A stretch of 64,000 bases of DNA from Phalacrocorax aristotelis (taxonomy: Eukaryota; Chordata; Aves; Suliformes; Phalacrocoracidae), in NCBI RefSeq assembly GCF_949628215.1, contig NC_134278.1, positions 109,783,277 through 109,847,276 of the forward strand. The letters are read 5' to 3'. Under the pieces are notes generated by a model that saw only the letters and a program-made list of their open reading frames with translations, was not told the DNA's origin and did not search any database. A program made the position numbers and the translations under genes. Shown in pieces: positions 34,701 to 49,800 of this stretch (position 1 is its first letter; every line of letters starts with the position of its first letter).

Positions 34701-37700
34701 TAAGGAAAATTCACCAGATTCAGAATGACAAAAATCTGCGCTGGTTACATAGAAACTATAAAGTATCGTGTGGACAACAGAACTGTGTGTTGTTACAAGA
34801 CATCTATGTACTAGAGGTGGTATCTTGCCTGTGAGGAAACAGGAATGATAATTTTGTCTCTATTACTTAAAGTATTTAAATACAGGGAGAGGTGGGAAGT
34901 TCTTCCCCAACCTCCACCCCAAGTCTATGCAGTCTCTCCACTTGGCAAAAGGGACAAACTTTTTTAGCAATGGAAAATGGATTGTAGAAACACTGCTTTG
35001 CATATTGGCTCGTGGGTAGTGGCAGCCCTCCAAAATACTTCTAACTCGTCATTTGGAAAGGACTAGCTTTCACTCTGGCTAGGCTAAATTAATAAGTAGC
35101 TGTTGAAAGTTTCATCCCATATTTATTCATTGCAAAATACATTCAGAAGTGCTAAACTGGTAACAAGTATCAATAGCCATCCCTTTTCATTAAAAAAATC
35201 CCATGAAACTCCTTTAGAAAAACCCAAACCAACACACAGACAATACGCTACCAGGGAGACTCTGTGGGTAATAAGTTACAGGTGTTGGTATGTCCACTTG
35301 TACCAGAAATAACAAATGTTTCAGGTTTTAGCCAGGATGATTAATTTTAATGGCAGAAGACAAGAAACAGCGTACACGGAGCTCTGTGACACGCTGCTGC
35401 TTTTTTTTTTTTTGTACTCCGAGAGCCAAGACAAGCCCTTCATATGTTAGCAGCTATTAATTAAGGCAACAATGTTTAAGCAGTGGGTTGAGGTAATTTT
35501 AAAATTGCTTAACCCTTTTAAGAACTGACGAGCTTTAAAAAGCACATATATATTTAATGTGCGTGTGTTCATATGAAGAGGTATATGTAGAGGTATTCGC
35601 ATAAATAGATTACATACGTATGTATATACACACACAACTGTAATGCTATGGTAGCTTTTTTTTTTCACGGAACATTTAAAAAGCAATTCAGATCCATAAT
35701 TTATAAAAATGCTGTTGTCAATTTATAGAATTAATTATAAAACTGTTTCTTGATGTTCATTTTGTCATTAAATCAAACTTACAGTTATTTTGAATTGCAA
35801 ACTTTGTTGGCTTTGTTTTGCTGTCACGGTCATAATTTGATACTTTTAATACTTCCAGTGCTAAGAAACTGCAGCTTAACAGACACCCTCAACCTTCACC
35901 TCATGGCTCCAGAACCAGCATCTCCCATCAACAACATATTTGGATCTGTTACTCCTTTTTAAGCATCTAAGGAGATTTTGCAAAGATTCCTAGCATCTCT
36001 CAATATTACTTATGCCTCACCTTAATTCTTCATGTATAACAAGCGAGTTTAGAGACACAAACATTAAGGTACTGGCCAGAACCCATACGGTCTGTAAAGA
36101 AACAATGCTACTTGCCTCCGAAATAATTTGTATTTTGTACACAAGCAAATTAGCCCACGAGATGGTCACCTGCTACATCAGCACTGAATTTGCAAGCAAA
36201 TGCACAGCAATTGGAAGTCTACGAATGTTCACAAATAGTCAAAACCAAAACGTACAGAGCCATGCGATGCTATACAAGCGTACTAGCTAACAGGTAGCAT
36301 CACCATTCAAGAGGGTACTGTTGCTGACTGTCACTTACTGGGGGCTGGAGGAAGACTTTAGAAAACAACAACAGAAACTTCTCTAAAATGAAAAAAGCAA
36401 TGTTTCACCGAGAGAGTCAGAAGAAAAATAAAGAGGTAGCCCCTCTGCTATGCCAGTCCAGCCTCCACCAGTGGCTCCTCCCTGACACAAGTAAACATCT
36501 TCCTTCTCATGATGCAAGTCACAAAGCTGAGAAGAATGCCCTCAGAGAAACAAGTATTACCTTAATGATCGCTTTTCAACAAACACCCAAACCTTCTACT
36601 ACTCTTAGTTAAAAACAGCTAATCACCTTGGGGCAGTGGTCCAACTAGCTGTAGAAAGGCACAAAGCCAAAACATGGAGTCCCAACCCGGCAGCAAAACC
36701 TGAAAACTTTGAAAAAGAGGACACACGCTGCCCTAATTAGCTGCCTCCAGCTGCAGGACATTACCTCTCACAGGGAAGCTGTTACATTTCCAGGTGGGCA
36801 AGTCAGAGGTCAAACCTTAGCAGCCATCACCCCAAGAGACTGACCTCTGCTGAGAAAGGCAGAGCAGCAACAACTCTTTGCTCTTTTAGCGTTCCTTTAA
36901 TACAATCACTTAAACTTTTTGGCTTGTAATTCCTAGCAACACAGGCACGAGTCACCACCCCCAAGGAGCTGCAGGGGGATTTCAGGCCAGCAAGAACAGT
37001 CAAGAAGCCGGCACCCTCCCACCACTCCTGCACTAACTGCGTGCGCAGCAGCTCCGGCCAGTCGCACCACGTGCTGCACCTGCTTTCCTGCCTTCCCGCC
37101 CCATACCCGCAACTCCTGCTAGCAATCATGTAAAAAAGCATTTTGTCCAAGTATTATTGCTACCTAGAAAAGTGTGCTGTCCGATGACGGTGCTCAATGC
37201 CGTCAAACGCTTTGGACACGCTTGCTTCGGGTTTGTCCCTTCTAAAAGCAAGACAAAAGGAAGGCAGATGAATATTTAGCTTTATAGACTTCATAGGGAA
37301 TTTCTCAGTGCTTTTGTATTAGAAAAACGCCTTGTGGCTTTGTAGCACATTCAGTGCGAGGCGCATGATAAATTTCCACTTGAAAAAAACCTCTTGTACA
37401 TGACTGACAATAGTAAAGCCACAAATTACCGTAATTTCATGCCCCCTGCAGATAGTGGTATAAAACATAGTTTTCAACCTTGTTTTTACTTGCTGAATTT
37501 AGACAAATTTATAACGTTATTGATGTCAGTGAGAAAGACACTCAAATGCAGAAATTGTATTCCTGGGCATAAAAACAATTGGAGCACAATATTTTATGTG
37601 TATTATAGATGATGAAAAACATGGCTGTCAATAAAACTATAAAAAAGATGGAAAACTAAAGGATTTTTTTTTAAAAAAAAATTTAACATCATATATATAT

Positions 37701-40700
37701 TTATTTATTGTCAGCTATTGCACTTGATGAGGGTTTTTTCCTCCTCCCTGGAATGCTGAAGAGTTAACCAGGTGTGACACGCGGTATTACTAGTTCTCTC
37801 ACTTTGTACGTTAGTGTTGGAAAGTGTCCATTGGTGTTGGCCGAGTCAATAAAATCATGAAGGAAAGCAAAAACCTTGTTTAAGCAAAGTCTATGGATAT
37901 ACGGCTCCTAATGGGTTTTCCAATGTGCACACACTTCTACCATATTTCCAATTTTTAGAGTGCAATTTTATTTACAAATGTTCCGAGGGCCCTAAAAATG
38001 GACAATTGCTAGAGATGATCAAGATTTACAACTGAGCTGAAGGTTGATTTACAACCTTCACACCTGATCTGTTCAAACTACTAGCTACACTAATCAGAGG
38101 GAAATCCCAGGGAGCTCTGCAAGTAGCAAGGACAACGGCTTGATTTATTTTTGGTTTAGGCAGAAAGTTTTCCAGAGTATGGCTAGGTAGTGGGCTCAGC
38201 AACCTAACACTGTTGCTTTGGTTGGAGCCTCACCTCAGGCTGCAACTTCCATATCAGAACATGCGAAGAAATCATAACAGCCCCAATGCTAAGCACGCTC
38301 CCGTATTCAGATTCATCTTTAGAACCACCATAAATTACACTGGTAACACACTTGCTCCTACAGCTGCTTTCAAATTTGTGAAGCGTGAAGTTTAAGAGGC
38401 TGCTGCTGGAACAAACTTCCTTTGGGATATTTGGCATATTATCATGCTCCTGTTTCTTCAGTTACCCAGCTGTAATCGCAGGACTAGTACCATCATGACT
38501 CCCCATGGCAGAAAGGCACGAGAGGACCAGGCTTGGCTCAGCAGCTCTGATCAGTCCTTCACAGCCTCTTCCTTCTCTGAGTTGGGCTTAGCAGCCAACT
38601 CACCCTGAGCAGTCCTTCCTGCTGCCACTGCTTTCTTCTCCAGTGAATCTCAAGAAGCCGTTGAGGAGGAGACAGTGGGAGCCATGAGAAAGGCGAAGAT
38701 CCACAGGTGGTGCCAACTGCCAGATAGCTGAAGGCTGCTCCTTCCCCTCACAGTCATTCATTCCCAATCTGGGCAGGCCCAAGGCATCCCACCGAAGCTG
38801 CTAGCTTTGTCTTCTTACTGCCACCCGCAATACCAGCTCTCACCCTTCCTACCTAGATATTTTCCCAGTACTTCCAATCCCTTCAGAGTTCCACTGTGGT
38901 GATCCTCTATTTTGACAACCACTCTTCACAGTCCCTCTCCCACAAATAAAAAGTCAGCACCCAGCAAAATGGCCTGTCAGAGCCTTCTTTGACAGCCTCG
39001 TGCTGTCCACACACCCCTGCTTTCCCTCCAGCCCAAACTGTTTTCTGCCTAGAAGTCCACCCTCCTGTCCACTCCTGAAGACTGGTCTCTGATATCTCTT
39101 CCCATAACTCCACTTCTCAGATTTGTCCTGGTCTCGCAGACTCGGAAGAACAGCAGATGCAAACTGCTTGCAAAACCAAGAATTAAATTTGCTGCTGGTT
39201 TTCAAGACCCATCCCTTCACTGTGAGACACTGAGGTTCGTTGCTTTCTGAACCTTGAGTTCATTGGCACTTACAGCTGAGTGAAATAACCTTGAGAAACA
39301 CAGAACTACAAAGAGGTTTGGAGCTATCGCTGCAGACAATGGCAATTCTATAGATACCACTGCTTTATCACAGTGTTACAAGGGTAATCACATGAGAAAT
39401 TGTGAAGCCAATTGTAATGTAGAGGTTTAAGAGTATCAGAGAGAAACCTTGCATGAATAGTCTTATCTAAAAGTAGATCAATGTGGAACCCCCGTCTATA
39501 GCAGGCACTGCACAAGACAGTTTCTATTATCTCATTTTCTTAATTACAGGAAAGATTAGAAAAAACTCAAACTTCCATATCTGCTCTTATTTCCATGCCT
39601 AGTGGGAAACCAGGAACTTTGCTCCTGTAGCTGAGGATCTGCACACACGTACTCGGAAAGATGCCCTTGGATTACATCATGGTCTCTGCTGGAGCCACTA
39701 ACTTAAACGGGTATTGGGTTTCCTCTGATTAATGATTCACAGAAGTACTGGCAAACCACTGGAGGCTGCAGCCATTCTGGAAAGGAAATATCTTTTTGCA
39801 GTTTACTTTATACAGAAATTTGAGAATAATTTTAAGAAATGCAGAGAAATCTTTGCTAAAACTGGCTTAATTCAGCAACAGTCTCAGCTTTTTCTTACAT
39901 GCTCACTTTTTTCATCTTTACAGCAACAATATACTGGTGCAGGAAACTGGACATTCCTTCTAGATGCTGACAGATTTCTCACATTGAACAGCAAAAACCA
40001 CCTGGCCACATCCACCAATTCTGTCACTTCCTCCTCTGCTGTGCTTCTGGAGAGTCCGGAAGCATCACACCTTTGAGAAAAGCAATAAATAAGCTAGTAC
40101 TCTGGTGAACATGCTTCCAGTCTATTTCTCTGTCAGTATGTGCGCTTGTGATCCTATCTTCACTGTTATGCTCCTCCCTTGTTACTATAAACCCCAGCTG
40201 GAATCCTGCTGACTCAGGCATTCAATCTATAAAAACCTCCTGAGCTGCCACTGCCAAAGACACGCTCGGTTCAGCTACTCCATTTTCAACAGTGGGTATG
40301 TATTAAGGAAGCCTGAAGACAGCTACTAACCTACCACACGACTTTTCTTGCTATAGAAAAGGGTCCCAGGAGACAATGAGTTGAACGAGCTGTTTTAGTA
40401 GATAAGGATAGAACTAGAGCATGTAATTATCACGTTGCAAAATGACTATATGGGTAGTTAACAAGGAAACTTTTACCATACTGAGCTAAAAAACCAGAGA
40501 GCACCCTCCTCCTGCTCCTGCCTCAAGGGGAATGGGGGAAGGAGGCCAGTCCATAATGTGACACAGGGCACAGAGTGAGATTAAGTCACCTCAGCTCAAG
40601 CAGAGAGCTTTTTCCAGTCCTCTCAAGCCCAAGCAAGACACACTATTATGCAAACACATACACACTCACACAATTTGCTTTTAACAGTAATGTGTCAGGT

Positions 40701-43700
40701 CATTTCATGTCAGCACACTCTCAGCTTCCTACGGAGGCCTCTAGAAAAGCGCACTCTGATCTCACAGACAACGCACCTGGTCTGGATCTTGCACAATCCC
40801 AGTTATCCGCTAGCCAGTGGCAAACAGCTCTTTTCTGCTTTAAATGGGTAAGTGCTATGGTCAGTATGACAGAGTACGTTTGGTATCTGGACTAATGAAT
40901 CACCATGACAAGTTTGCAAGACTGCCACTCTGCATTTTGTCACCTTATGGGTTTCTTTCTTTGAATATTAAGAAATAAATAATGAAAATGCCTGCTTATT
41001 CGGTGAAGAAACACTAACCTTCTAAACTGTATTTTTCTTCATGCTTGAAATGGCTGAGCCTCAGCACGCCGATGCACAAGAAACGCTATCATTTCAAGTG
41101 TATCCCAGAACAGTCAGCACAAATGCCGATTCTGCAAAACCTTCCCCATATAACCTTGTTGCAGTCCGAGACGATTGTGTCCTGGAGTGGCACAAATCCC
41201 TCACTGTCCCAAATTTCAAAGACAGCAGCGACTGCACTCCTCTGTATAATCATTCCTTAATTGTACACAATACATTCACTGGAACAGAAAATCAGAAATA
41301 TTATCATGCAGCGGCAGCCTTTCCCTATCCTTTGAATCATCTCTGCTTTCCCGTCTCTGCCACAAGGCTCCACGGGCCTGGGCTATCGTGGCGTGAGCCC
41401 CTGGGTCACGCTGCACCCCCACCTGGGACTCTACTGCTGCTGCCACGAGACCCTGGCACTGCGTGGCCTCACGCTCCTGCAGCGCCTCACTGATGTTGGA
41501 TCAGCTCAACAGCTGGCTCTTTCAGCCCACAGCCTTCCATGAGGTCACTCAAAATGCAGTTTCAAAGCCGAAAAAAATTTAATTCATATACTTCAGTTAC
41601 AGGCTATTAAATCTACTTTTTATTTCCATAACTGCAGCTATAACACCACAGGGTACTATTCAGTCAGTATTTGAGTCAAGCAATGTAGAAGAAAAACGTG
41701 TAGATGCTAACTAGTATGAATCCTGCACAGTGAGACCTCACGCATAGGCACTAGCAACAGGCAGCAGCTGGCCACAGCGTAGTCTGCTGCTTTTCTGCCT
41801 CAGAAGGCAGCAGCCAGCAAACACAACCTGCCAGTATCACAGCGCAGACCAATGACAGATGCAGCACCTGACATTCAACTGCACCTGGTCCATGACCACA
41901 TAAGATCCCACGTCCTTGTCAAAAAGGTTAACAGCTACAGATCTACCGTTAACTTCCTCTGGAGGACCTGGTGTTTGCTTCAAGTAGTATTCATTCTCTT
42001 CCTCATCCTATGTGCTAACTTAGCTCAAAAAGCATCCAGGGCCATTGCCTCCAGTTATTCTCAGATGTGACTTGACTTCCTGGAACGCAGCTACCACTGT
42101 AAAACCGAGAGATTCACGAGATGACACCTATAAACAAGAGCTGGGGCACTAGAGAAAGGGTTGCCAACTAGCTGACACAGTCTTCAATTACGCTGCCATT
42201 ACACTGAAACACATGTAAGGTAGCTGTAGCTTTAAAAAACAGAAACACTTCCATTTGGGAAATGAAATAAACTGAGTACTGCCTAGGCTTGCTTTCACAT
42301 AGGGCACACAACCATTAGGCTATGAATGAAATTTCAAATGTTAATGCCTTATCTTGACAACCCAGGAACAAAGGGTGCCCAAGGGTTAGAGCCACTTAGG
42401 TGGGGTATGTTCATGAAGTAATGAAGGTCAAGTAATGAAGGTCGTTGTAAAACTACACCACCAATGGAGCAGACACAGCTAGGATTCATAGGTTGTTTGG
42501 AAAACAAAATCTACCGCTTGCCTCAGCCCCTGGAGAGTTATGCCTCATTTTTGGTGCACAGCAAGAATTTTCTGTGTATTTATAAATATGCTTGCCAGGT
42601 AATAGATTGGAAATTTTGCTGTAAAAGAATTAGGTCCCAGTTTCTTCCCAACTTTGACATATTCTGATTACTGTACAAGACTTCCAAAATTTTTTTCTAA
42701 ACCTCGTGTATGGATATGAATTTTTAATTACCACAGTGTGGCCTATGTGGGAAAAACCTAAGAAAGATAAGCCTAACTAACTGAAAATCTAAAGACCAAC
42801 TAACCAAGTTCTTAATGCACAGAAACAAGCTTTCATCTCACTAAAACCCGTCTGAAGTACTGCATAGGCACCACATTCCATTTGTTATACCAAGGTGTGC
42901 ATTTCTGAGTTTCCATCACTATTCACAGAGACAATTAATGTATTTTCTACGTATTCTTTCATCTTCATAATTTTTCAGTGTCTTATTTTCATGATCCCTC
43001 AACTCTAGACTGCAAAACTTCATATCAGAGTGGATTTACCCCCACATTTATACCAATAAAGCACGCCCACTGGCCTCCCAGCAAGTAAACAACTGCTACC
43101 CTGGCAAATAACAGGCACCGCTTTATTTAAAAGGCACGTTTTCACAAAAATGTAGTTCTTGCATCCATAAAATTAGCTGGACTGCCAGTTATAAGAATGA
43201 ATTAAAGATGGTATAATACTGCAACACACAAGCCGGTGTAAAAGGTGGAAGTATTTTGTCTTCACCTATAACATCTAATGCCCTAACGAGATACTTAACA
43301 CAAGAGAAGTACACCTAGGAGAAATCTAAAAAAGATGTGTTTATTTTCTGTGCAGATACAGATGAATCCTGAAGATGATGCTCTTTACCCTTCTACTTTC
43401 ACCCCAAAGTACATTGATCAGGCAAAGAACAACAACAGATAACACCATTTGCTTAACTTACAGTTACATACCCCTCTAGCAACTTTCTTGATATACATAT
43501 TTGGTAAATCAACAGGAGCCAAAATACAGTTCAGGTTATAGCAGATTGTACATCAAAACAGAAATAGCCCAGAAAGCTGCATCTTGATATTTCATTAGCA
43601 ATTTTAACAGCATATCCATTAATGTGTCTATCAATTACAGCTAGGGAAAGTGCTGTTTAAACACAGATTTATGTTAAAAATTACACAGAACACCACATTT

Positions 43701-43709
43701 TTTAAATTT
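31438..43709. other. Intergenic region between ABCG8 and LRPPRC 3' ends
   Basis: About 12 kb with no recognised gene. It holds the ABCG8 3' UTR, the right part of the CpG-dense patch, A-rich runs (around 32592-32612, 32868-32904, 33259-33270), a TA/CA-rich stretch near 35540-35640, and chance open frames, the longest at 33815-34483. No tRNA-like or repeat-family signature was identified by eye. Confidence 0.7.
32592..32612 (+). repeat. A-homopolymer in the intergenic region
   Basis: About 21 A followed by purine-rich sequence, with no recognisable retroelement body upstream. Confidence 0.85.
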
Positions 43710-43715
43710 TTTATT
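43710..43715 (-). terminator. LRPPRC: LRPPRC polyadenylation signal AATAAA
   Basis: TTTATT on the + strand reads AATAAA in the LRPPRC transcript, 54 nt after the stop codon. It would give a very short 3' UTR; signals further left may also be used. Confidence 0.55.
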
Positions 43716-43768
43716 GAATGTAATATTTAATAATTTCATAAACAACTAAAGCATAAAAGACTGTCTGT

Positions 43769-43825
43769 TCATGATGCTTCCAATCTTCTTTTCCTCCATT
43801 TTTCCACATAGAACTTGAATGTCTC
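43769..43825 (-). CDS. LRPPRC: LRPPRC terminal coding exon
   Basis: 57 bp. Encodes [18 protein letters not shown] and TGA. The position and the FYxxxxRK-type ending match the LRPPRC C-terminus. Acceptor tatag. Confidence 0.92.
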   Translation of the reverse strand, partial: ETFKFYVEKWRKRRLEAS

Positions 43826-46800
43826 CTATAAATAGAGCGGAATAAAGAAGTTCAACATCGTTTCAACTGAAAAGTTACCCATTCTGAACAAAGTCTAATG
43901 TCCTGACAAAAGCAAAATCTATTATTCTCTGTCATGCAAAACTAGATCTGTATTGAAGTCTGTATAATTAAGAGAAATACCAGAGAGAGAGAATAAAAGG
44001 AAAAGGAAAACCTTGCCAAAAATGCATAATGAAGCTTCTATTACAAAATGCAATAATATAATCAATTTCAGTTTTAAAATGAAAATACTTTTTAACTGCA
44101 ATCTGCAATTCTGTCAAAAAAAATTATGAGACGCTTTTAAAGACCAAGCTGCATTAAAAGAAAAATTGAACAGGGAAATCAGAAAATGAATCATTTCAGT
44201 GACTTCAAAAAACCACTCTTATTTTCCAATAGCTACATGTAAGAAACAGACATTCTAGGCTTTACATTTACACAGTCCAAATAAAAATTCAGATTATAAA
44301 TTATTTGCAAAAAGACCTCCACAGCTGTTAAAAGGCTAAACCAAACACTTGATGGCAAAATTTTCCCCAATTCTTTGCAAAATGAGAAAAGAAAATCACA
44401 TTTATCATGAAGCAATATGGAGAAACAGCATATAATCAGGTCTTTACAGAACTACAGAAAACCACTTATTTTAAAATATAAAAAGTGGCTAGAAAATGGC
44501 TATAAAAAGCTTGCTTAGAAAGGGAAAATATAATAGGGCTTTAAAGTCCACTTCGCTAAAATGGTACTACTAGACTATTAGTCAAAGGGATGATGTGAAA
44601 GGTATTTACAGTCTTGACAGATTTAGTGTCGTGCCACTTGTCACCCTCAAATAAGATATATTTGCACAGTTGCATATATCTGTTGGCAAGGCAGCTAGAA
44701 GCAGAGCTGCAGCAGAAAAATAATTCCTACAGTTCGAAAATTCCATCCTACTAAAGCAGCAACTGGTACTAGATACAAAACAGGTAATTAATGAGAACTG
44801 AACCCCATTAATTGTTAATGAAGTACACATTCTATAACCCTTCTAAAGTTCAACTGCTTAGATGAATGCCCCAAGGACATTTGATAAAGGTGCACCTGTA
44901 GGTGAGTGCCTGATAAGGATCAGGTAGTTTAAATATTGTAAGCCCCAAGAAGTTTTATTTCCTCAAGTCAAATCCAATGCAAGATTACTATAGCTCCTAC
45001 AACACTCAGTACTTCACACATTACCTCCCTTTGAGGAGTCTCTGCAGAAGTCTAATCCCTATGTAATTATTCATGCAGTTTGTTTTATTAACATTGAACA
45101 CACACAATTCTGCAGATCTATTTCTTAATTAGGAAATACTCACAGGGGGTTCAGTGAAAGGGACAGGCTCTCCTACTTTCTTCAGAAAAGCTGCTAAAGA
45201 TTTCAGAGATAGCTCGTGCAGCTGTATATTCTTCACTTTTGTTTTCTCATACACAGCCTTTACAGAAGCAACATCCCCATCCAATTCTGAGGAAAAATAT
45301 AAAAACCAAAAACCCCACCAGTGGTTAAGTGTTCCTCTTTTCACCTGTTTCCATGATGTCACACATTCCTAGTACTTGCCAAAACATATTCTATATATTT
45401 TAATATTCAAGATTCTAAATATTCTGGATATTCTTTATACCCTACTGGCAATTCGCATAAGAGAACAGAATATGCAGTCATTCTAGCTTTCCTTTTTATT
45501 TGAGGCTGGATGATCAGTTCCTTCAAGAATGTGCTGGAACCACAAAGGAGTAGGAGCTGCACAGTGAGCACACACTGCTCTAGGATGTGAGATACAGAGC
45601 CATATGCCCCTTTCTGAAGGAAATGATAAAAAATAAAAGCACAAGCCACCCAAGTTGAGCATGTGAGAACTCTAGAACAGAATTTAATTCGTTTAAGGGC
45701 AGAATACTGTTATGGTGCTGGCTACATGAAAACTATAACCTAAAGGAACAAAGAAAACAAAGGTCAGATGCTCATTTTAGAACACACAGAAAAGCCCACT
45801 TCATGCTATTGAGCTGGAGAAAATTTTTGCTGACCCACTAACGCTATAAGCAGTTATGGTTTGTTAGGCACCTAGTAACATTTTGCTGGATATTCCATAA
45901 AAGGCACCATCCCCTGCAACAGGTTCTAACTAATACCTTCTACATTTATTTAAAGCACTCTTCACTATAGCTGTAGAAGAGTGAAGTATATTTCTTCTTC
46001 CTCTAAAGTGGGAGAGGAGAAAATCTTTCTACATTGACTCATGCTTAACCATAGACTTTTCTGCTGTTCAGACATTTGCTTCAGAAGCATCAGGATGAAA
46101 TTAAAGGTGACCTCTGACAGTTTCACTGTTGTCCTCGGGCCTAGAAGCAGTACAACAGTTCCTAGCACCTTCTGGACAATAAGGAAACCCTCAATTCCAG
46201 CTAAATTCATTTTGTTGCTTGGGAAAACACAAACACCTGCAGTATGGGAGCTGCCTGAGGTTCTTGTTCACATTTGGAAACACCATCTTCACAACCATAG
46301 GGCTACAAACGCAATGGTTCTTAAAGGAAAAAAAAAAAGCTTTAATTATGCAGAAATGGATAGCTTGTGTGCCTTTCTCATGAGAAAAATCTTCCCACTC
46401 ACATCCGGCAAGTGGCTGAGCTCCTTTTTGAATGTGGGAGGCTACTGAATAAACTGCATGAAGCGATGGTTTAATGAAAGCCTAATAGAAATTGTTAACT
46501 TTTTATTTCTTTAAAATAGATGTATTTACTGTACAGAAAACAAAAACGAAGAGCTAATAGCTAGATTGCGTTTAATGGACCACGCAAATGTGATTTTACA
46601 TCTCTCTTTTTTTCTAGAGGGTATACAGCAAAGAATTATGCATCTCACCAGATGAAAGTAATCTTCTAGTCCTGGCACTGGATCATATCTCAGGACAAGG
46701 AAAAGAATAAATGTCCCTTTATTTGTTCAGTCATAGATGTCTGATACATGATCAGACTTCTTTCAGCTGTGCCTATATTTTACTATATCTTTGCTATACA

Positions 46801-49800
46801 CAAGCAGTTATCTGGTTTTGATAACTAACAACAGGAACCAATTGTAATGATAAGCACTCTGTTACCTTTGATTCCCCTTTCTAATCAGTTAAAAATAAAA
46901 ATGGGCCTGACGGAAGACTCATTTGTTTGCTAGAAAATGATGATACTACAAGGTTGGACTTGGCCCAAAAATGAGAAATAATGTTTTAAAGATTACTAAT
47001 TGTAAAATAAAATAAAAAAAATTTAAATATCTTATTTCTAGCCCTCTTGGCTACAACACAACCTAAGCATAGCCTTCTAAATTTCAGTTGTGTAAATATT
47101 TTGCTGATGACCATTTTAACAGCCAAATGAAACTAACACACCACCGCAGAAAGTATCAAAAATGGAAGAGAAAGGATATGGGGAAGAGGCAGCTAAATTG
47201 CTGTTCTTGTGTACAGGTCTGTACATATTATACATGGTGACAACAGAATATAGTAAATGCCCCTGAATTTCCCAAGAGCAGGACAACACCTTGCTTCCTT
47301 AAAACAGCAAGATGCAATAGAAAATGCAAAGATATCCTAGTATGACTCATCCAGCCCCACCCAGGTAAAGCCATTCAAGTAACTGATGTGCACTCCTCTA
47401 CCTGACACAGGAGTGGAATCAATGTCTCATATGGGTGAGATGCTTGTACAGAATAAGCTGGGAACAGCTTTTAAAACTCTTCACGCTGGTACCGAATGCC
47501 TCCTCTAGAACTTGCTATGAGCCAGCTATGTCTCTGCCTGAAGAAACTACAGCAACCATCTCTTCACATACACCACGGCTTCACATGTTGAATATGGTCT
47601 CACCACTGTTTTAGGCATATTAGAGCAAGGGATTGATTCTCTGCAATCTCTTTATGAAATTGTTGTACTATGATGTAGTTGGAAAAGATACTGAAAAAAT
47701 TAATTAGTTCACTTAAGGAATTTTTACTGAGGTAAAAACAGTAAAGGGCTAATGATAGTGTAAAGCAGCAAGTACAGTGCTGGTGACAAAAGGGTGGTTT
47801 TTTGTTTTATGAAAACATGTTAGAAAACTTACTCTGCTGTGAATGAAACTATGGAGCTAAACGATTTTGGTAGTGATTGCTGTTTTGAAGCAAGTGAGTT
47901 TTTTTTTTTTAAGGTAGACACTACATCATGAGAACTTCTACAAGTTAATTCAAATACAGTGAAGTTTGTATTCCTTTAACACCATCCCTTGGATTCGTGT
48001 TTGAGGTGTTTTACTTAATTACTCCTATATATCTCCTCTGTGACAGACTGGAGCACAAGGGCTTCTGTCATTATAACTTTTTGCTTGCAATACACATGTG
48101 AAGAGTATTTACTCCCTGTAATAGAACTGGAGGACCATAGCAGAGTACACAAGGCAAAGGACACTACAGCACAGAGACACAAGCTTCCAACTGAATGTTG
48201 CCATATGGGCTGTAAGTCCTATTTTTTCAAGTGTTCCAAATAAACATATTTAAATGAGCAACTTGATTTTTTAGAGCTGTTCCTCTCTGACTTCAACTAT
48301 AGAGAGAACTGATTAGCACTTCAAAACAACTATTTAAGCAAATCTAAATGAAGGCATCTGGAATATTAACTTTGGCTAAATTAAAACAGGTGTAAAGGAT
48401 CTACACTACTAACAACACTGTCCTTGCACATTACTGATAGAACTAATCACTTATAGTTTTGAAACACATAAAAGGAACTAATATATTTATTACGTATTTC
48501 GGGGGAAAAAGCTAGCTTCATTTTAAAAGCCATTCGTTTCTGCACTATTTCTCTCCATGGGTTAAAGGTGGATTTTTTTTTTATTCCACGAAGCCCCTGC
48601 TTAGTCTCTGTTGTAGCAGTATTCTTTAATCTCATACAGCTCCTTTTGTAAAGGATTCAAAGCTTGGGTCAGTTGGTTGCTTTTCCACCCTAATAGCTAG
48701 GATAGTATGCAGACCCATCAGACTTCAACAAAAACCCCATACAAACTCCCCCACCTCTTTGTGGCTCAAACTGTAAAGCAAGTTACACAGTGTAGACCCT
48801 ACTCCCCTTTCTAAGGGTTTCCATGACCTTTCTGAATGTGTCAAACTTCTTACTAAAAAACTATTCCAAGGAGAGTAAATTACCATAACATCTCATGAGG
48901 TAACAATATGCCATTTCCATATCAAGATGCTCAGGAATCAGTTCTAGAAGTGTCTCAATCCTCTTTGCCTATGAAATTTAATGCACAGACAAAAAAGAGC
49001 ATTAACTTCAAATCTTAAAGAAAAAAATACAATTGCCAAAGTTAGAAAAATTATTTCAGATCTTTTAAGTGATATGAACTGTACTGATAACAAGGAATGG
49101 ACTGTGCAACTGCAAGTAGACATAGTAACTTCCTTCACAGAATTTCATATGCAGATAAAAAATAGTCAAAGACATCAGGCACAAATAAAACAAACAAAAT
49201 ACAGGACTAAAACCCATACTCATGAAATCTAAACATTAGTTTCTCAGGTTTTTTTTAAAGAAACAATTAATGTATTAATGAGAACATGTCAGGACTTCAA
49301 CCACTTAAAAAAAAATATTGCAAACGGCTCAGCAGCCTTCAGTGACCTAGAGGTCAATGGTAGCTATGATCAGTCGCTAAAAGAAGTCAGATCACTAACC
49401 AATGCGCTTAAATTTGGAACCCCCCTCCCTCAACCTCTGATTCCAGTTGCAAAACCTCTCAGGTCTTGAATTAAAAAAAGTTTACAGACATTAACATCTT
49501 TATCACATACTACTAACTTTTACGTGTTACTGAAATTTCTGCTTGAAAAGCTAGAAAAATTTAAGTTTTTAAATTTCTACTACAGACACCAAAAGATGGT
49601 GTCTATCATCATCATTTCTCATCATCATGTCAACAATTTCCACAAAAAATAAATGTGCATTTTCCCTCATTTACAAATTATTTATTCTAGGTTGTATATT
49701 AACTGTCTCCTGATGCTGCTCCTCTATGAAACAGACATCAGTGTGTTTTGCATGCGTATGTGTGTGTTCTGGGTATTTTTTGGTTATTTTTTTCAATGCT

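Noticed and set aside
41041..41493. 150-residue intergenic open frame
   Set aside because: Compositionally ordinary, with no domain and no promoter or splice support; treated as chance.
45965..46210. 81-residue minus-strand open frame in an LRPPRC intron
   Set aside because: It does not match LRPPRC and falls between correctly phased exons; including it would break the reading frame of the gene.
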